DNA from: Calliopsis andreniformis
Lineage: Eukaryota; Arthropoda; Insecta; Hymenoptera; Andrenidae
Length of the DNA stretch: 64,000 bases
Direction: 5' to 3'
Assembly: GCF_051401765.1 (NCBI RefSeq)
Contig: NW_027480432.1
Span: 12,852,501 to 12,916,500 of the forward strand
Part shown: positions 20,714 to 31,100 of the stretch, one piece after another
How the letters are laid out: the number at the start of each line of letters is the position of its first letter
Position numbering within the stretch: the stretch's first letter is position 1
Translations under genes and position numbers: made by a program
The notes under the pieces: generated by a model
What the model was told of the DNA's origin: nothing
What the model saw: only the letters and a program-made list of their open reading frames with translations
Database searches by the model: none

Positions 20714-22424
20714 CTTCTTTTGAAAGCTCACTGCTGCGAGCTGCCATTCACGAATGAGAATACGAGAATGCTTACCGATGTTAATTGTGACTGTGTATAC
20801 CAGTGTATACTAGACAGGAATTTTATAACCTCTCCTAGAGACAGTAAAGCAGAATCCGATGAGGGCAGTGGAAAGGAAGAAAACAAGGGAGGAGTAGATT
20901 TAGTAATACTGATCCATACAAATCTCCATAAATATATTACATGTATATAATAATATAAAAACAAAATAAAATATTTCCGTTATTATATATATTTCATTTA
21001 TTAATGGTGATTGTTTCATTTAAAACGTATTTCTTTAAATTTTAATTTGTAAACATAACCTAGTTACGGCATTCAGCTGTAAACAGATATTTTACATGTA
21101 TCTTGACGATTTTTGTTACTTCAAGATTTCTCCACGGACATTTTAAAGAGCTTTTAAAGATGGAAATAATCTACATTTTAGACGAAATTGGGTTGTAAAT
21201 AGATATCTTATAGATATTTTGACGATTTCTTTTTTGTTATCTTCATGAATTCTTTGCGGCATCTTAAAGAGACCCTTGCGGTGGTAATAGTGCAGTCTGA
21301 AAAATGCTGTAAAACTTTTTTACAGAAAATCTTAAAGATACCTTTTATCTTTGTGAATATATGTTAGATTTCTTTGAGATGGTTTTGTGTTTATTGGGTA
21401 ATATATTTCTGCATCGGCAGGTTTGGCTGACTGGGGCTTTATTCTAAACCATTTAACTTGGTATTCCACGAGAGGAAAAATACAAATCTTTTTCTATTGA
21501 TGGTAGTGGAGAATTTTTTATTTAAACAACAAATTTTTACTGCTTTAATAATATAATCTTGAGAAGCATGAAAAACTATAAAATTTTCATTGCAACCATG
21601 TTTTTTATATATATTTTAGTTTTAAAAATATGTAGATCATTAAAAGGAAAGGAAGGTAGCTGATAAAGAAATAATCCAATACTTCCCTAAAAGTTTCCAA
21701 GAAACCGATAAAGTTTAAAAAAAATCGGAGTTTTCGGGTTACCTAATGTCTTTTGTCAGTGAGCTTACGTGTCCAATCCATGAAAATCATTTATAACTAG
21801 CTGCTCATTGTCAGTAAGCAGCATAAGATATGTATGTACATACAACTTGTGTCTTGTGAATGTTCAGGGAGTAATTTTGATATACATCCCAAGACTATAT
21901 TCTCTGTCAAAGAAATTAGTTGAACAAATCAGTTTACAGAATGGTCTTTGATCTAGTAAAATCAGGAATAGATTGCAATAATTATCTCAATACCTTTAAA
22001 AAATGGACATAGCCAATTTTGAAATTATACTTCTTAAATATCATTTGTGTATATACTTCCTTCAATGTTTTGAAGTGTTGAAATACTCTGAAACATTGAA
22101 ACATAATCTTTATAAGGTTGAAATACATGTAAATACATTTTTTGCATGTACATAGCTCAATCTTTCATCGACACAGTGGAACTTTTATTATATGAACATT
22201 CTACAATGTAAAGGTTTCATTACATGAGCCTTCCTATTGCAATATTCTAAATAAACAATACAAAGACTTTACATTCCAAAGTTTTGAAGTATTTTAATGT
22301 TTCATTGAAGTTTTTTCGATTTTACAAAGACTATGTTTCTATGTTTCCAAGCATTTCATTGTTTCAAAATATTTTAGCATTTCAAAAATATAAGCCACTT
22401 TGCAACACTTACATTCATTCAATT
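20714..22424. other. Spacer 3' of the U1-C gene
   Basis: No gene is supported. Short repeats of the type ACAGATATTTTACATGTATCTTGACGATTT recur diverged at 21090 and 21200. Low-complexity GTTTTGAAGT/ATGTTTCA repeats lie at 22060-22420. Confidence 0.4.
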
Positions 22425-22610
22425 TTATTCAATCTTACAAAATCTTTTACAATTATTCCAATATTTCATTACATGAATTACAAAACTACTTTTCTCTTTA
22501 GAATGCTTACATTCATACATACATATCATCTCTCCATTATCACTAAGCACAAAGTATCTTTCTGAATACAATAAAAATAGAAATAATACACACACCTCCA
22601 TCACTCATTT

Positions 22611-23123
22611 TTACTTCTTCATAGGTGGAGGCCCTCCCATCGGAGGTGGTGGTCCATTCATTGGAGGCCTCATGGGCCCCATAGGTCCCATCGGTCCCAT
22701 CATAGGTCCCATTGGTCCCATAGGCCCCATCATCGGAGGTCTCATACCCATCATAGTAGGCATTGGTCCATGAGGTCCCATCATCATAGGGCCTCCAGGG
22801 CCCATTGGTCCACCTGGGTGCATTCCTGGTGGAGGCATCATTCCAGGAGGGCCTTGGGGTGGGACTCCAGGTCTGGGGCCTAAATTGGGAGGAGGAGGGA
22901 TGGCTGCTCCCTTATTCGCTGCAAAAGGGTTTGAAGCGATTTTTCCTGCTTTGAAAGCTGCAGTTGTGGCGTCGATTAAATGTTGAGCTTGTTCTTCCAT
23001 CCATTTTTGGTAGAAGTATTTGACGTTGTCCTTGTGCTTGCGGCCTTGACAGTGTGTCTTACGCACACTGGGGGAGTCATGGGTTAGGTATGTGTCGCAG
23101 TAGTCACAGTAATATTTTGGCAT
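22611..23123 (-). CDS. snRNP-U1-C: U1 small nuclear ribonucleoprotein C
   Basis: A single-exon frame of 170 residues. The N-terminus [20 protein letters not shown] is the highly conserved U1-C signature. A matrin/C2H2-type zinc finger uses Cys6, Cys9, His24 and His30 (KTHC...GRKHK). A helical segment follows (about 35-62, [13 protein letters not shown]). The C-terminal part (about 70-170) is rich in Pro, Gly and Met, as in animal U1-C. The protein stabilises U1 snRNP binding to the 5' splice site. Length is close to the usual 145-170 residues. The start is fixed by the conserved MPK. A tandem copy of its 5' leader and first codons lies immediately upstream (see 23099-23505). It looks intact, with no sign of being a retrocopy beyond the lack of introns. 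Confidence 0.95.
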   Translation of the reverse strand: MPKYYCDYCDTYLTHDSPSVRKTHCQGRKHKDNVKYFYQKWMEEQAQHLIDATTAAFKAGKIASNPFAANKGAAIPPPPNLGPRPGVPPQGPPGMMPPPGMHPGGPMGPGGPMMMGPHGPMPTMMGMRPPMMGPMGPMGPMMGPMGPMGPMRPPMNGPPPPMGGPPPMKK

Positions 23124-23505
23124 TGCTCACTTGGTTGTTTATATGATGACCCTCTAATATTATTATTATTATTACTATTATTATTTATAATTATAGTATA
23201 TATTTATCATTATTATAATATAGAAGATATTGTGTAACCTTTTTAGATAAAATTCCGAGGAATTTGTTTAGAGCTTCGGTAGTTGAATGTTTGAGGTTAA
23301 ACGATGATTAAAAAATGTTTAGAATTTAATGATTTACAAAGTATTATTTATAGTAATATTGTGGCGTTACTCACTTAGTTGTTTATAATACAGTCTTCTA
23401 ATATATCACAGAAAATATTGTGTTCTTCTTTTTTTATAAATTCCGAGGAATTCACGTTAAGCTTCAGAAGTTGAATGTTTGAGGTTAAATGTGTTTAGAA
23501 GCGTG
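23099..23505 (-). repeat. Tandem duplication of the U1-C start region and leader
   Basis: Two adjacent copies (23099-23305 and 23343-23505) share, in order, the start-codon area (TAATATT-TGGCATTGCTCACTT against TAATATTGTGGCGTTACTCACTT), TTGTTTATA, TTCTAATAT, ATATTGTGT, ATTCCGAGGAATT, and TTGAATGTTTGAGGTTAAA. The copy nearer the gene keeps ATG. The distal copy has ACG at that place, followed by a few conserved codons and then a stop. A (TTA)n expansion lengthens the proximal copy. Confidence 0.8.
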
Positions 23506-23946
23506 ATCGACTGTGATTATAGAGCTCACAAACGGAGTGGTCGCTATAGTAAGTATAAAGACTAATGTTTTTGGAGGATGTTAGTTTCCGGAAATATGCA
23601 GAGGATATGACAGGAAGTCTATTGCGGAGAATTAAAATATTAATGCGAAATAAATAAAATGAACGAAGAAATTTGATGCTTTTTAATGTACAATATATTT
23701 ATGTTGAAATCATAAAGCGTTGAAATAAAATAAATTTGGTGTATTTGTTTCCAATTTTAAACTTCTTTTGCCGCAATTTAACAAAATTATAAAATCTTAT
23801 ATCTACATAATACATAATAATGTCATTTATCAATTTTGCCTTACGGTTATTAAATATGTTATGTGTTATTAAATGATTGTCTATATTTTTAAAAATATTT
23901 AAAAAAACGTTAATACGTGAACTAAAATTTTGGTTATCAGAATGTA
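23506..23946. other. AT-rich spacer between U1-C and a foldback element
   Basis: Presumed promoter side of the U1-C gene. No other feature seen. Confidence 0.35.
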
Positions 23947-24740
23947 CAGGGTGTTCGACAACAGGTGTCCGATAATTTAAGGGGTCATTTTTGGGATGAT
24001 TCTAAACAACTTTTTCTTTAGCGAAAATGTTTGCTGCGGCTTTGTTAACAAGTTATTAACGAAAAACATCGACCAATCAGAGAGCGTCTTAGGCAGCGCT
24101 TGGCTGTCCAGACGAGTCACAAGTTACGCGTAGCGTTTATTCTCGTCGTGCTCGAGGCTTGTACAAGAAACTCAGCATGCATCAAGTTATTGCTGAATTT
24201 CTTTTGAATTATTGGATGAAAAGTTTTGAAAAGAATTAGAGACACGTAAGCTATCGAGCCACATATTATGGAATTTATTTAGATTTTTAAATTGATTATC
24301 TAAATTGGAAAAAAATAAACTAACAAGAGAAAAATATTGAAAAATGCCGGTTTTGTGTTGAAGAAATACCGGAACAGTAATCATATTAATTCGGTAGATA
24401 AATATGACTAATACTATTGTTCTACTTACGTTCTGCTTACGTGTCTCTGATTCTTTTCAAAATTTTTCATCCAATAGTTCAAGAAAAATTCAGCAATAAC
24501 TTGATGCATGTTGAGTTTCTTGTACAAGCCTCGAGCACGACGAGAATGAACGCTACGCGTAACTTGTGCCCTGTCTGGACGGCCGAGCGCTGGCGAAAGA
24601 CGCTCTCTGATTGGTCGACGTTTTTCGTTAACAACTTGTTAACAAAGCCGCAGCAAACATTTTCGCTAAGAAAAAAGTTGTTTAGAATCACCCAAGAATC
24701 ACCCCTTAAATTATTTGGACACCTGTTGTCGAACACCCTG
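23947..24740. mobile_element. Foldback (long-TIR) MITE, 794 bp
   Basis: It begins CAGGGTGTTCGACAACAGG and ends with the reverse complement, flanked by TA on both sides (23945-23946, 24741-24742). The inverted arms are about 300 bp each and nearly identical, leaving a central loop of about 180 bp. No transposase. The TA target duplication suggests mobilisation by a Tc1/mariner-superfamily enzyme. Confidence 0.85.
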
Positions 24741-24828
24741 TATACTCTTGAAATTTGTTTTCAAATATTCTGTGCTTATTTTGACAGATAATTTTTGCAG
24801 CGCAGATGCATATGATCTAAATACGGCC

Positions 24829-25323
24829 TCTGGATCACAGAATGTCTTATAACATAGTGTCTAATCTACTTTCGTTTTGTAATAATAATGCCTTAGTTAG
24901 CATTATGTTTTGAAACGAATATAGTTTACACATATCGGTGGGACAAACCAGGCCGTGGACAAATCAGCCCGTGGACATATTGAAAGAGTTTGTTGATCTA
25001 GAGCTTTCGGTTGCTTGAGAAGGTTGTGTTTATTCCGAAAAGTCTTTAACATGTGTTAAGACCCTCATAAACACAAGTTTTTCAATGGGACTTGTATTGT
25101 AAACAGGCTCTGCTTTCTCGCTTGCTGAGCCATCTTGAACAGGTGACTGCTGACATACTTTTGGTTCACAATGTATGTGCAAAATTACAAAATCCTCCGA
25201 CTATTAGATTATTGTATAGGCATGTTAACTTTAAAGTATTATTACTGTAAAACGAAGGTAGATCGGACACTATGTTATAGAACATTTTGTGATTCAATTG
25301 GTGTACCCTACCACCCCTTAAAG
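24829..25323. mobile_element. MITE family X, copy 1
   Basis: Inverted terminal parts (GGATCACAGAATGTCTTATAAC... and ...GTTATAGAACATTTTGTGATTC, ending CCTACCACCCCTT) are about 90 bp long. The interior matches copy 2 at 29352-29972 in the same orientation (for example CAATGGGACTTGTATTGTAAA). Non-coding. Confidence 0.65.
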
Positions 25324-25327
25324 CGAG

Positions 25328-26068
25328 TGCATTCCGAAATTAGCTGAGACTGCTAATACTGCCGAAGCTGAACATTCGAATATTTACCCGTTCCGAAATT
25401 AAATTCTGTAGTTGCAGCACTGATAGCAGCATTGTAATTCGGAACGAAAATAACAGCAATTTTCAACAGGTTCAAATTTCAAACTGTAGTGCAAGTTAAG
25501 AGCTATATTTATATTCAAGCATGGATGTTTCAACAACTGCGGCAACAATTTGCAGCTTAGTAATGGAATTAGTAGCTTCATTTAATAATGAATACAATGA
25601 AAACGAAATGGACATAGAGTTACTGACGAAAATATATTATTAATTATTAATAATAATTAATATAATAATAATTAATGTGTTATTAATTCTAATAACAAGA
25701 ATTGAATAATGCAGAACTTTCATAAGAGCTTATAAAAAAACAAAGAGCCACGTGCCAGGGCTTACTCGGTCCTGTCGTTGCGTCAACTAGACGGATAATG
25801 GGATAATGTGAAACTGTACACTATACGTTAGCGTAGGGCGTAGGTAAATAGAAACAGCCCTCATGTAGCATCCGCCATGTGTATTGCTGAAGCCACACCA
25901 CCCCTTACAGATGAGCAGAAATAGCCGGAAATGAGCAGTTCCCTAGAATCGACTTATGTGAAATGGTAGTACCAAAATAGTGACAGTTCAATAAAATCAG
26001 CACGCTACTTTGAAATTTCGAATGCATTTGCAACATTTTCATCGCTGTCAGCTAATTTCGGAATGCAG
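25328..26068. mobile_element. Putative short-TIR element
   Basis: TGCATTCCGAAATTAGCTGA near the left end is repeated inverted near 26048-26068. The interior is AT-rich and non-coding. The assignment rests on the ~20-bp terminal repeat only. Confidence 0.4.
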
Positions 26069-26099
26069 CCACTATAGATATTTCATGCTTCAAATTTTC

Positions 26100-26300
26100 G
26101 CGGAAACTTGAAATGGAACATGGTGCCGCCATATGCGCAAGCTCAGTGCGGCTGCTGGCGGCAGAATCCTCGAAAGATCTGTCCTCACACCTCAGTCCTC
26201 AGAGTCCTCAGCCCCAATTGTTCAGTCGTGGGTGCAGTGCGTCAGAGTACAGTGCTTTTGGAAGCTGCTTCGAGATCGGTGCGGCCTGGAGTGCGCGAGG
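26100..26300 (+). promoter_or_regulatory. Possible first exon / promoter of the nAChR gene
   Basis: A patch less AT-rich than its surroundings. It ends with a donor-like GCGCGAG|GTTAGG near 26300 and lies about 1.7 kb upstream of the coding start. Position and composition suggest a 5' UTR exon, but nothing ties it to the gene directly. Confidence 0.25.
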
Positions 26301-26497
26301 TTAGGTCAATGTCTTCTTAACTTAAAGCTATTAATTTTGATAAATTAGCATTCATTGACAGTTCTTCCTTTCCTCTTATATACAGTTAATTAAGTGTAGT
26401 TCATTTAAATTGTTCGATTTTTAATTAAAGTCAATAGTGGAAAGCATTTTGTTTTCAGTTGACAGTTACGAATGAGAGGCGTTTTGTTCATGTCCCA

Positions 26498-26820
26498 GTA
26501 GAAGTCCTCTGGAAAGCATTGATTCTAATGCGTTTTACGAGACATATTTCGGAGATAGGAAGATCGTAGGTTGTTTTTCAAGAGAACTCTGTTAGAAAGC
26601 ATTGACTGTAATGCGGGTCACGAGACGTCTTTCGGAACGATAATAGTGAACATAATAGCTACAGTTCAAGTCCTGAAAGAAGTCTCATGAAAAGCATTGC
26701 TTCTAATGCATTCCATAAGCCATCTCTCAAAATACAGTATAGGATGTTTTTCGAAAGAAGTCTTCTGGAAAGCATTGATTCTAATGTGTTTCGCAAGACT
26801 TCTCTTGTCACTAGGGACAT
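26498..26820 (+). repeat. Minisatellite, four imperfect units of about 80-95 bp
   Basis: GAAAGCATTGATTCTAATGC-type cores occur at 26511, 26594, 26689 and 26767. Each is preceded by GAAGTCTTCTG-like and followed by ACGAGACNTCTTTC-like sequence. Confidence 0.75.
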
Positions 26821-27237
26821 TGACGCCTTGGTTTCGGCTTTGGGGTATTCTACGAGGGCTGAAGAGGCGTTTGGCGATTGTGGAAAAAGGGTCAGGCTTT
26901 CCGAGAGCTGCGATTATCCGAAATAAAATATCGTTGACCCAGTTGGCTCCGTAAAAGTAATTAGACATTCGCGGACTGGTGGCAAGTGTGAGTGAGAAAG
27001 CGGAGTGTTCATCGATCCTTCGTCGTTGCCGAGCGCATGTACGCGATCCATCGTGAATTCGCGTTTCCACTAGTGTATCGATGCGTGGGGACATCGACTT
27101 AAAACACATCAGACAGAAGTGTTCAAGTCTCAGATAAATTCATTAAATATTTCATATCACGACGTTACTAGGGATTTCGTCGTCTTAACACATTGAAGTC
27201 GGAAATTTTATTAAATCAAAATATATTAACTATGAAG

Positions 27238-27530
27238 ATCTGACTGAATCGGACCCATGACATGTACCTAACCCAGACCTATACCTGACCCGTTACAATG
27301 TCTGGCCCACGAACCACGCAAGACCCATGGTCTGCGACTGACCCATAACCCGCACATGAACCATAACCCATGTCTGGTCAATGGCCCATTACATATGTCT
27401 GACCCATGCCCTGCACCTGTTTTATAACCCACATTTGAGTCATACCTGACTCATTAAGCACACTTGATCCAGACTTGGTCCAGGCCTAGCTTTAGCTTTA
27501 GGTTAGATCTGACCCAGTCTTCATATCTAA
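27238..27530 (+). repeat. Degenerate short tandem repeat, CTGACCCAT(G)-type
   Basis: Words such as GACCCATGAC, TGACCCGTTAC, GACCCATAACC and TGACCCATGCC recur through about 290 bp with irregular 11-24 bp spacing. It lies in the presumed 5' intron or leader of the nAChR gene. Confidence 0.65.
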
Positions 27531-27898
27531 TTTTCCAATTATTTGTCATTAGAATTTTTTCTGAACTTTCTATACAATAAGTTATGAGAAATTGGTATGG
27601 GTTAGGCCTGTGTTAAGTTTAAGTTAGTCTGAAAAAATCTGAATATAATGGAGGATAGTAGTAACAATAACATGTATAGAATGTAAAAATATACGTACAG
27701 TTCCGCAACTGCTTCAATACATCAGTATTTTTAACTTTTTCCCCGTTTTTTATTTTTCGCAGTTTGAATTATTAATGAAAAAATTCCTTAAGAAAATTGG
27801 GAAAGGGTTGGGTCTGGACCTGGCCTGGGTCAGATTCGAATTACCACAGGCTTGAAATTAAAAATAAATGTTGTTTACTATTATTATTAATTTCATAG

Positions 27899-28174
27899 AT
27901 TCGTGGTTTTGTGGTCAAGAAGGACTTGATTAAACATTGTGTGTCGACCATAGTGAACTGGGGGACCACGATGCACCCCATAATAGGGGAAACACTGCGT
28001 TTATGGTTTCTCTCGGCGTTGGTGGTCCACGGAGCTGTCGCTGGTAACCCAGATGCGAAACGCCTCTACGACGACTTGCTTTCAAATTATAATAAATTAG
28101 TTCGACCAGTTGTGAATACCTCGGATGTGTTGCGCGTTTGTATTAAGCTGAAACTCTCGCAGCTCATCGATGTG
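27899..28174 (+). CDS. nAChRalpha: nAChR exon with leader and signal peptide
   Basis: Acceptor atttcatag at 27898, 72 bp of leader without an ATG, start at 27971, 68 codons, donor GATGTG|gtgagt. The ATG was chosen as the first in the exon, placing a hydrophobic LWFLSALVV core at residues 11-19. This exon could also be joined to a separate upstream non-coding exon. Confidence 0.88.
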
Positions 28175-31100
28175 GTGAGTAAAAGTTTCTATTCTTTAAT
28201 TTTTTCGCAATAGAAAGCCGTGAAAAAGGGATACAAAATTGCTTCGTCGTAATTTGAAGGAATGTTCTGATCCAAACGTTAATTTTTTAAGACTGTTTTG
28301 GGAATTTTTTTGAGAAATCAGTGGACTATTTTATACTAAGCATTCGCCTATGTATTTACTAGCATTTGAAGTATACAATTTAATTTTTTTCAAGCTAAAA
28401 AGATCGAAATTATATGAGTTACATTTTCTTATGTGATGTAGTTTACTGGCTGACACGATTCTCGCCATTCTGCTAATCTGAAACAAACGAGTAAGTAAGC
28501 ATCTTCATTGGTATAGATGTGGCTATTGTGTAAATAAAAATTTTTAGAAAATCTCAATACTTTCTAATTTTTGTAATGTGCTAAAGGCGAAAAGGGTCTA
28601 AAAGCTTAGAACTTGAGTTGTGAAGTGCCGGCATTTCCTTCAAGATCATTAGCTACATTTTAGTTCACACCATAGTCGCGTCTATACTTAACCTTGCGAT
28701 GGCACACTGGGGTCTTTCATGGCCGCAGCAAAACATTGATTCTTGTTACTGTACTGCGACATAATTCCAAATAAAAATGTTCTATGTATTTTTTTAACAT
28801 TTGAATTTGATAACCTCAAAATATATACATAGAAGTATTTCAGTGAATTTTCACAGAATTTTTTATATATTCAAAATGTGTAAAAATCAAACTATGAAAA
28901 AACGTTGCCATTCCAGGGTTAGCAGAAATTCTTTCTTAGTAGTAATTCACTTTTTTCAGATTAGCAGAATGGCTGAAATCATATTAGCCAGTAAGGTATA
29001 GGAACGTTTTACAAGAACACGTAGCTCGTATAATTTTGATAATTTTTACTTGGAAAAAGTAATTTGTATACTTTAAATATTAGAAAATACTTAAAGCTCA
29101 GTACAAAATAGTTGACTAATTTCTTTAACAAAATTCGGGAAGAAACAAAAAAAAATGAAAAACAATTTTCACGTGGATCTGTCAGACTCAAGTCGTGCTT
29201 TGGTGGGTAAACCTTTTTGAAGAAGACTGCTACATACCTATCAGTATATACGTTTAATTTTTCTTAAATTCATAAAAAATTACTCCCAATTTTGTCTGTT
29301 GTCTTTGATTCGTTTTTAGAGAGGGTATAACAAGTATACGTTTCAATATTTGAAGGGGTGGTAGGGTACCCCAATTGGATCACAAAGTGGTCTATGACAA
29401 AGTGTCCAATCTGCTTTCATTTTGTAGTAATTAGCACTACGTTCTGAAATGGATAATAGCTCACGCATATCAGTGACCTAAATCATTCAGTTGCTTAACA
29501 AGGATATATTTGTTTTGGAAGACACAGGTCCTTTAATGGGACTCCTATTGTAAATGGTCCCTGCTTTGTCGATCACTAGGTCATACTTGAAGAATTGACT
29601 GTCAGCAGTTTTTTAGTCTGCATTTCATCTGTATGTGTTATCTGTGTTGCTGACAACATAAGCTTCGAAACCAATAAATCTGTATTATTGCCAGAACTCA
29701 TCTTATCAGCGAATCATTATACGTTCTTTTCCGCAAGTATTTACGATCTTTAAAACTTTATAAAAATTAAATCATAAGAGATACAACAAAATTAAGACTT
29801 TTTTCTTCTATTACTCCTCCTCAATGTGTCTACAAAATTAAAAAATCCTCCAACTATTAGTTTACTATATAAACATGTAAATTTTAAAGCATTGCTACTG
29901 CAAAACGAAGACCGATCAAACACTACATTACAGGGCATTTTATAATCCAATTGTGGTGTTTTATCGCCCTTGAAAATATTAAACGTATATTTGTTACTTC
30001 CCATGGATTTAAATTTACATATTTACAAAATTAAATATAATTATTCTACTTGACCTTAAAAAATTCATTTCTCAAGAGGTTAAATTGTCCGACAATCTTT
30101 TTGTTATGCAACAAAAGAAATCAATGAAATAAACTGTAAACTGAAACATTAATTACGCATTTTTTGTTTTTTTTTCTGCTGCAGAATTTGAAGAACCAAA
30201 TAATGACAACGAATCTCTGGGTCGAACAGGTGAGCGATATTAATTTACATTACTGCCCACTTCTTCCTACAGTCCTTTCTGACTAGCAAGATATACATGA
30301 CTTGTTTTTTCTTCTGCTATCACACCCAGAATGACAATGGAAGGCTATTTAAAAAAATAAGAAAGAATATGTTTGAATACACATTCAATCATGAAAGGGT
30401 TAATTAGAGACTTATGTTTATTAGTTATCTGGGGCAATTATTTTTAAAGAAATCAGAATTCCCTGTTACTCAGAAGGCATACATTTTTTTTTATTTCATC
30501 ACGATAAATATGCAGGCAAGTAATTAAAGTCAGGTCATTTTGAGGCAGGGAACGGATTTTCCTTTTCTTTCAATCTGTCTTTCCTCTTTATCTACCACCA
30601 TTTTTTCAAGCCTGACACCCTTTGGTGCTACAGGCCCCCCTTTCTATGTTCTCACCAGTGGGACATCGATTGTCTATTCGACACACACCATAAAAGATTT
30701 ATCCAAAAAAGTGACTGAAAAGTAAAGGATGCTAGGTATACGTACTTACGTACTATACATATACCAAGGAGGGGCTGCAGTATTAAAGCAGCGATGCTCA
30801 AGTAGCTCCGCGGCAAGCGCGGGCGGCCTAACGTGCCCAGAATTACCCGCGATCGATTTCAAGGCCGACTCCGGCAGCAGAGTGGGGAGCCGTCAAAACA
30901 GTATGAGCGGTGTGCTTGTTTGCGTAGCCCAACACCATAGATAAATAGGGAGATGCGACCTGTTCGGTCACAATAATGCTTACCATACCGACGCAGATTA
31001 TTTGGTATCCACCGCTAAGTTGATTGTTTATTAAAGACAATCCATAGTTGTCGTTCTTCCTTTACAACTCTTTTTCTATCTGAAGAATCCGTAGAATCCA

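Noticed and set aside
20720..20964. Overlapping open frames on both strands just after repeat copy B
   Set aside because: Both strands are open over the same bases, neither shows motifs, and no splice or polyadenylation evidence supports one over the other.
24187..24791. Several short frames in the 24-kb foldback element
   Set aside because: They are mirror images produced by the inverted arms and have no motifs.
30765..30900. GC-rich patch considered as an RNA gene or alternative nAChR exon
   Set aside because: No tRNA cloverleaf, no nAChR-like residues and no splice sites in the right phase.
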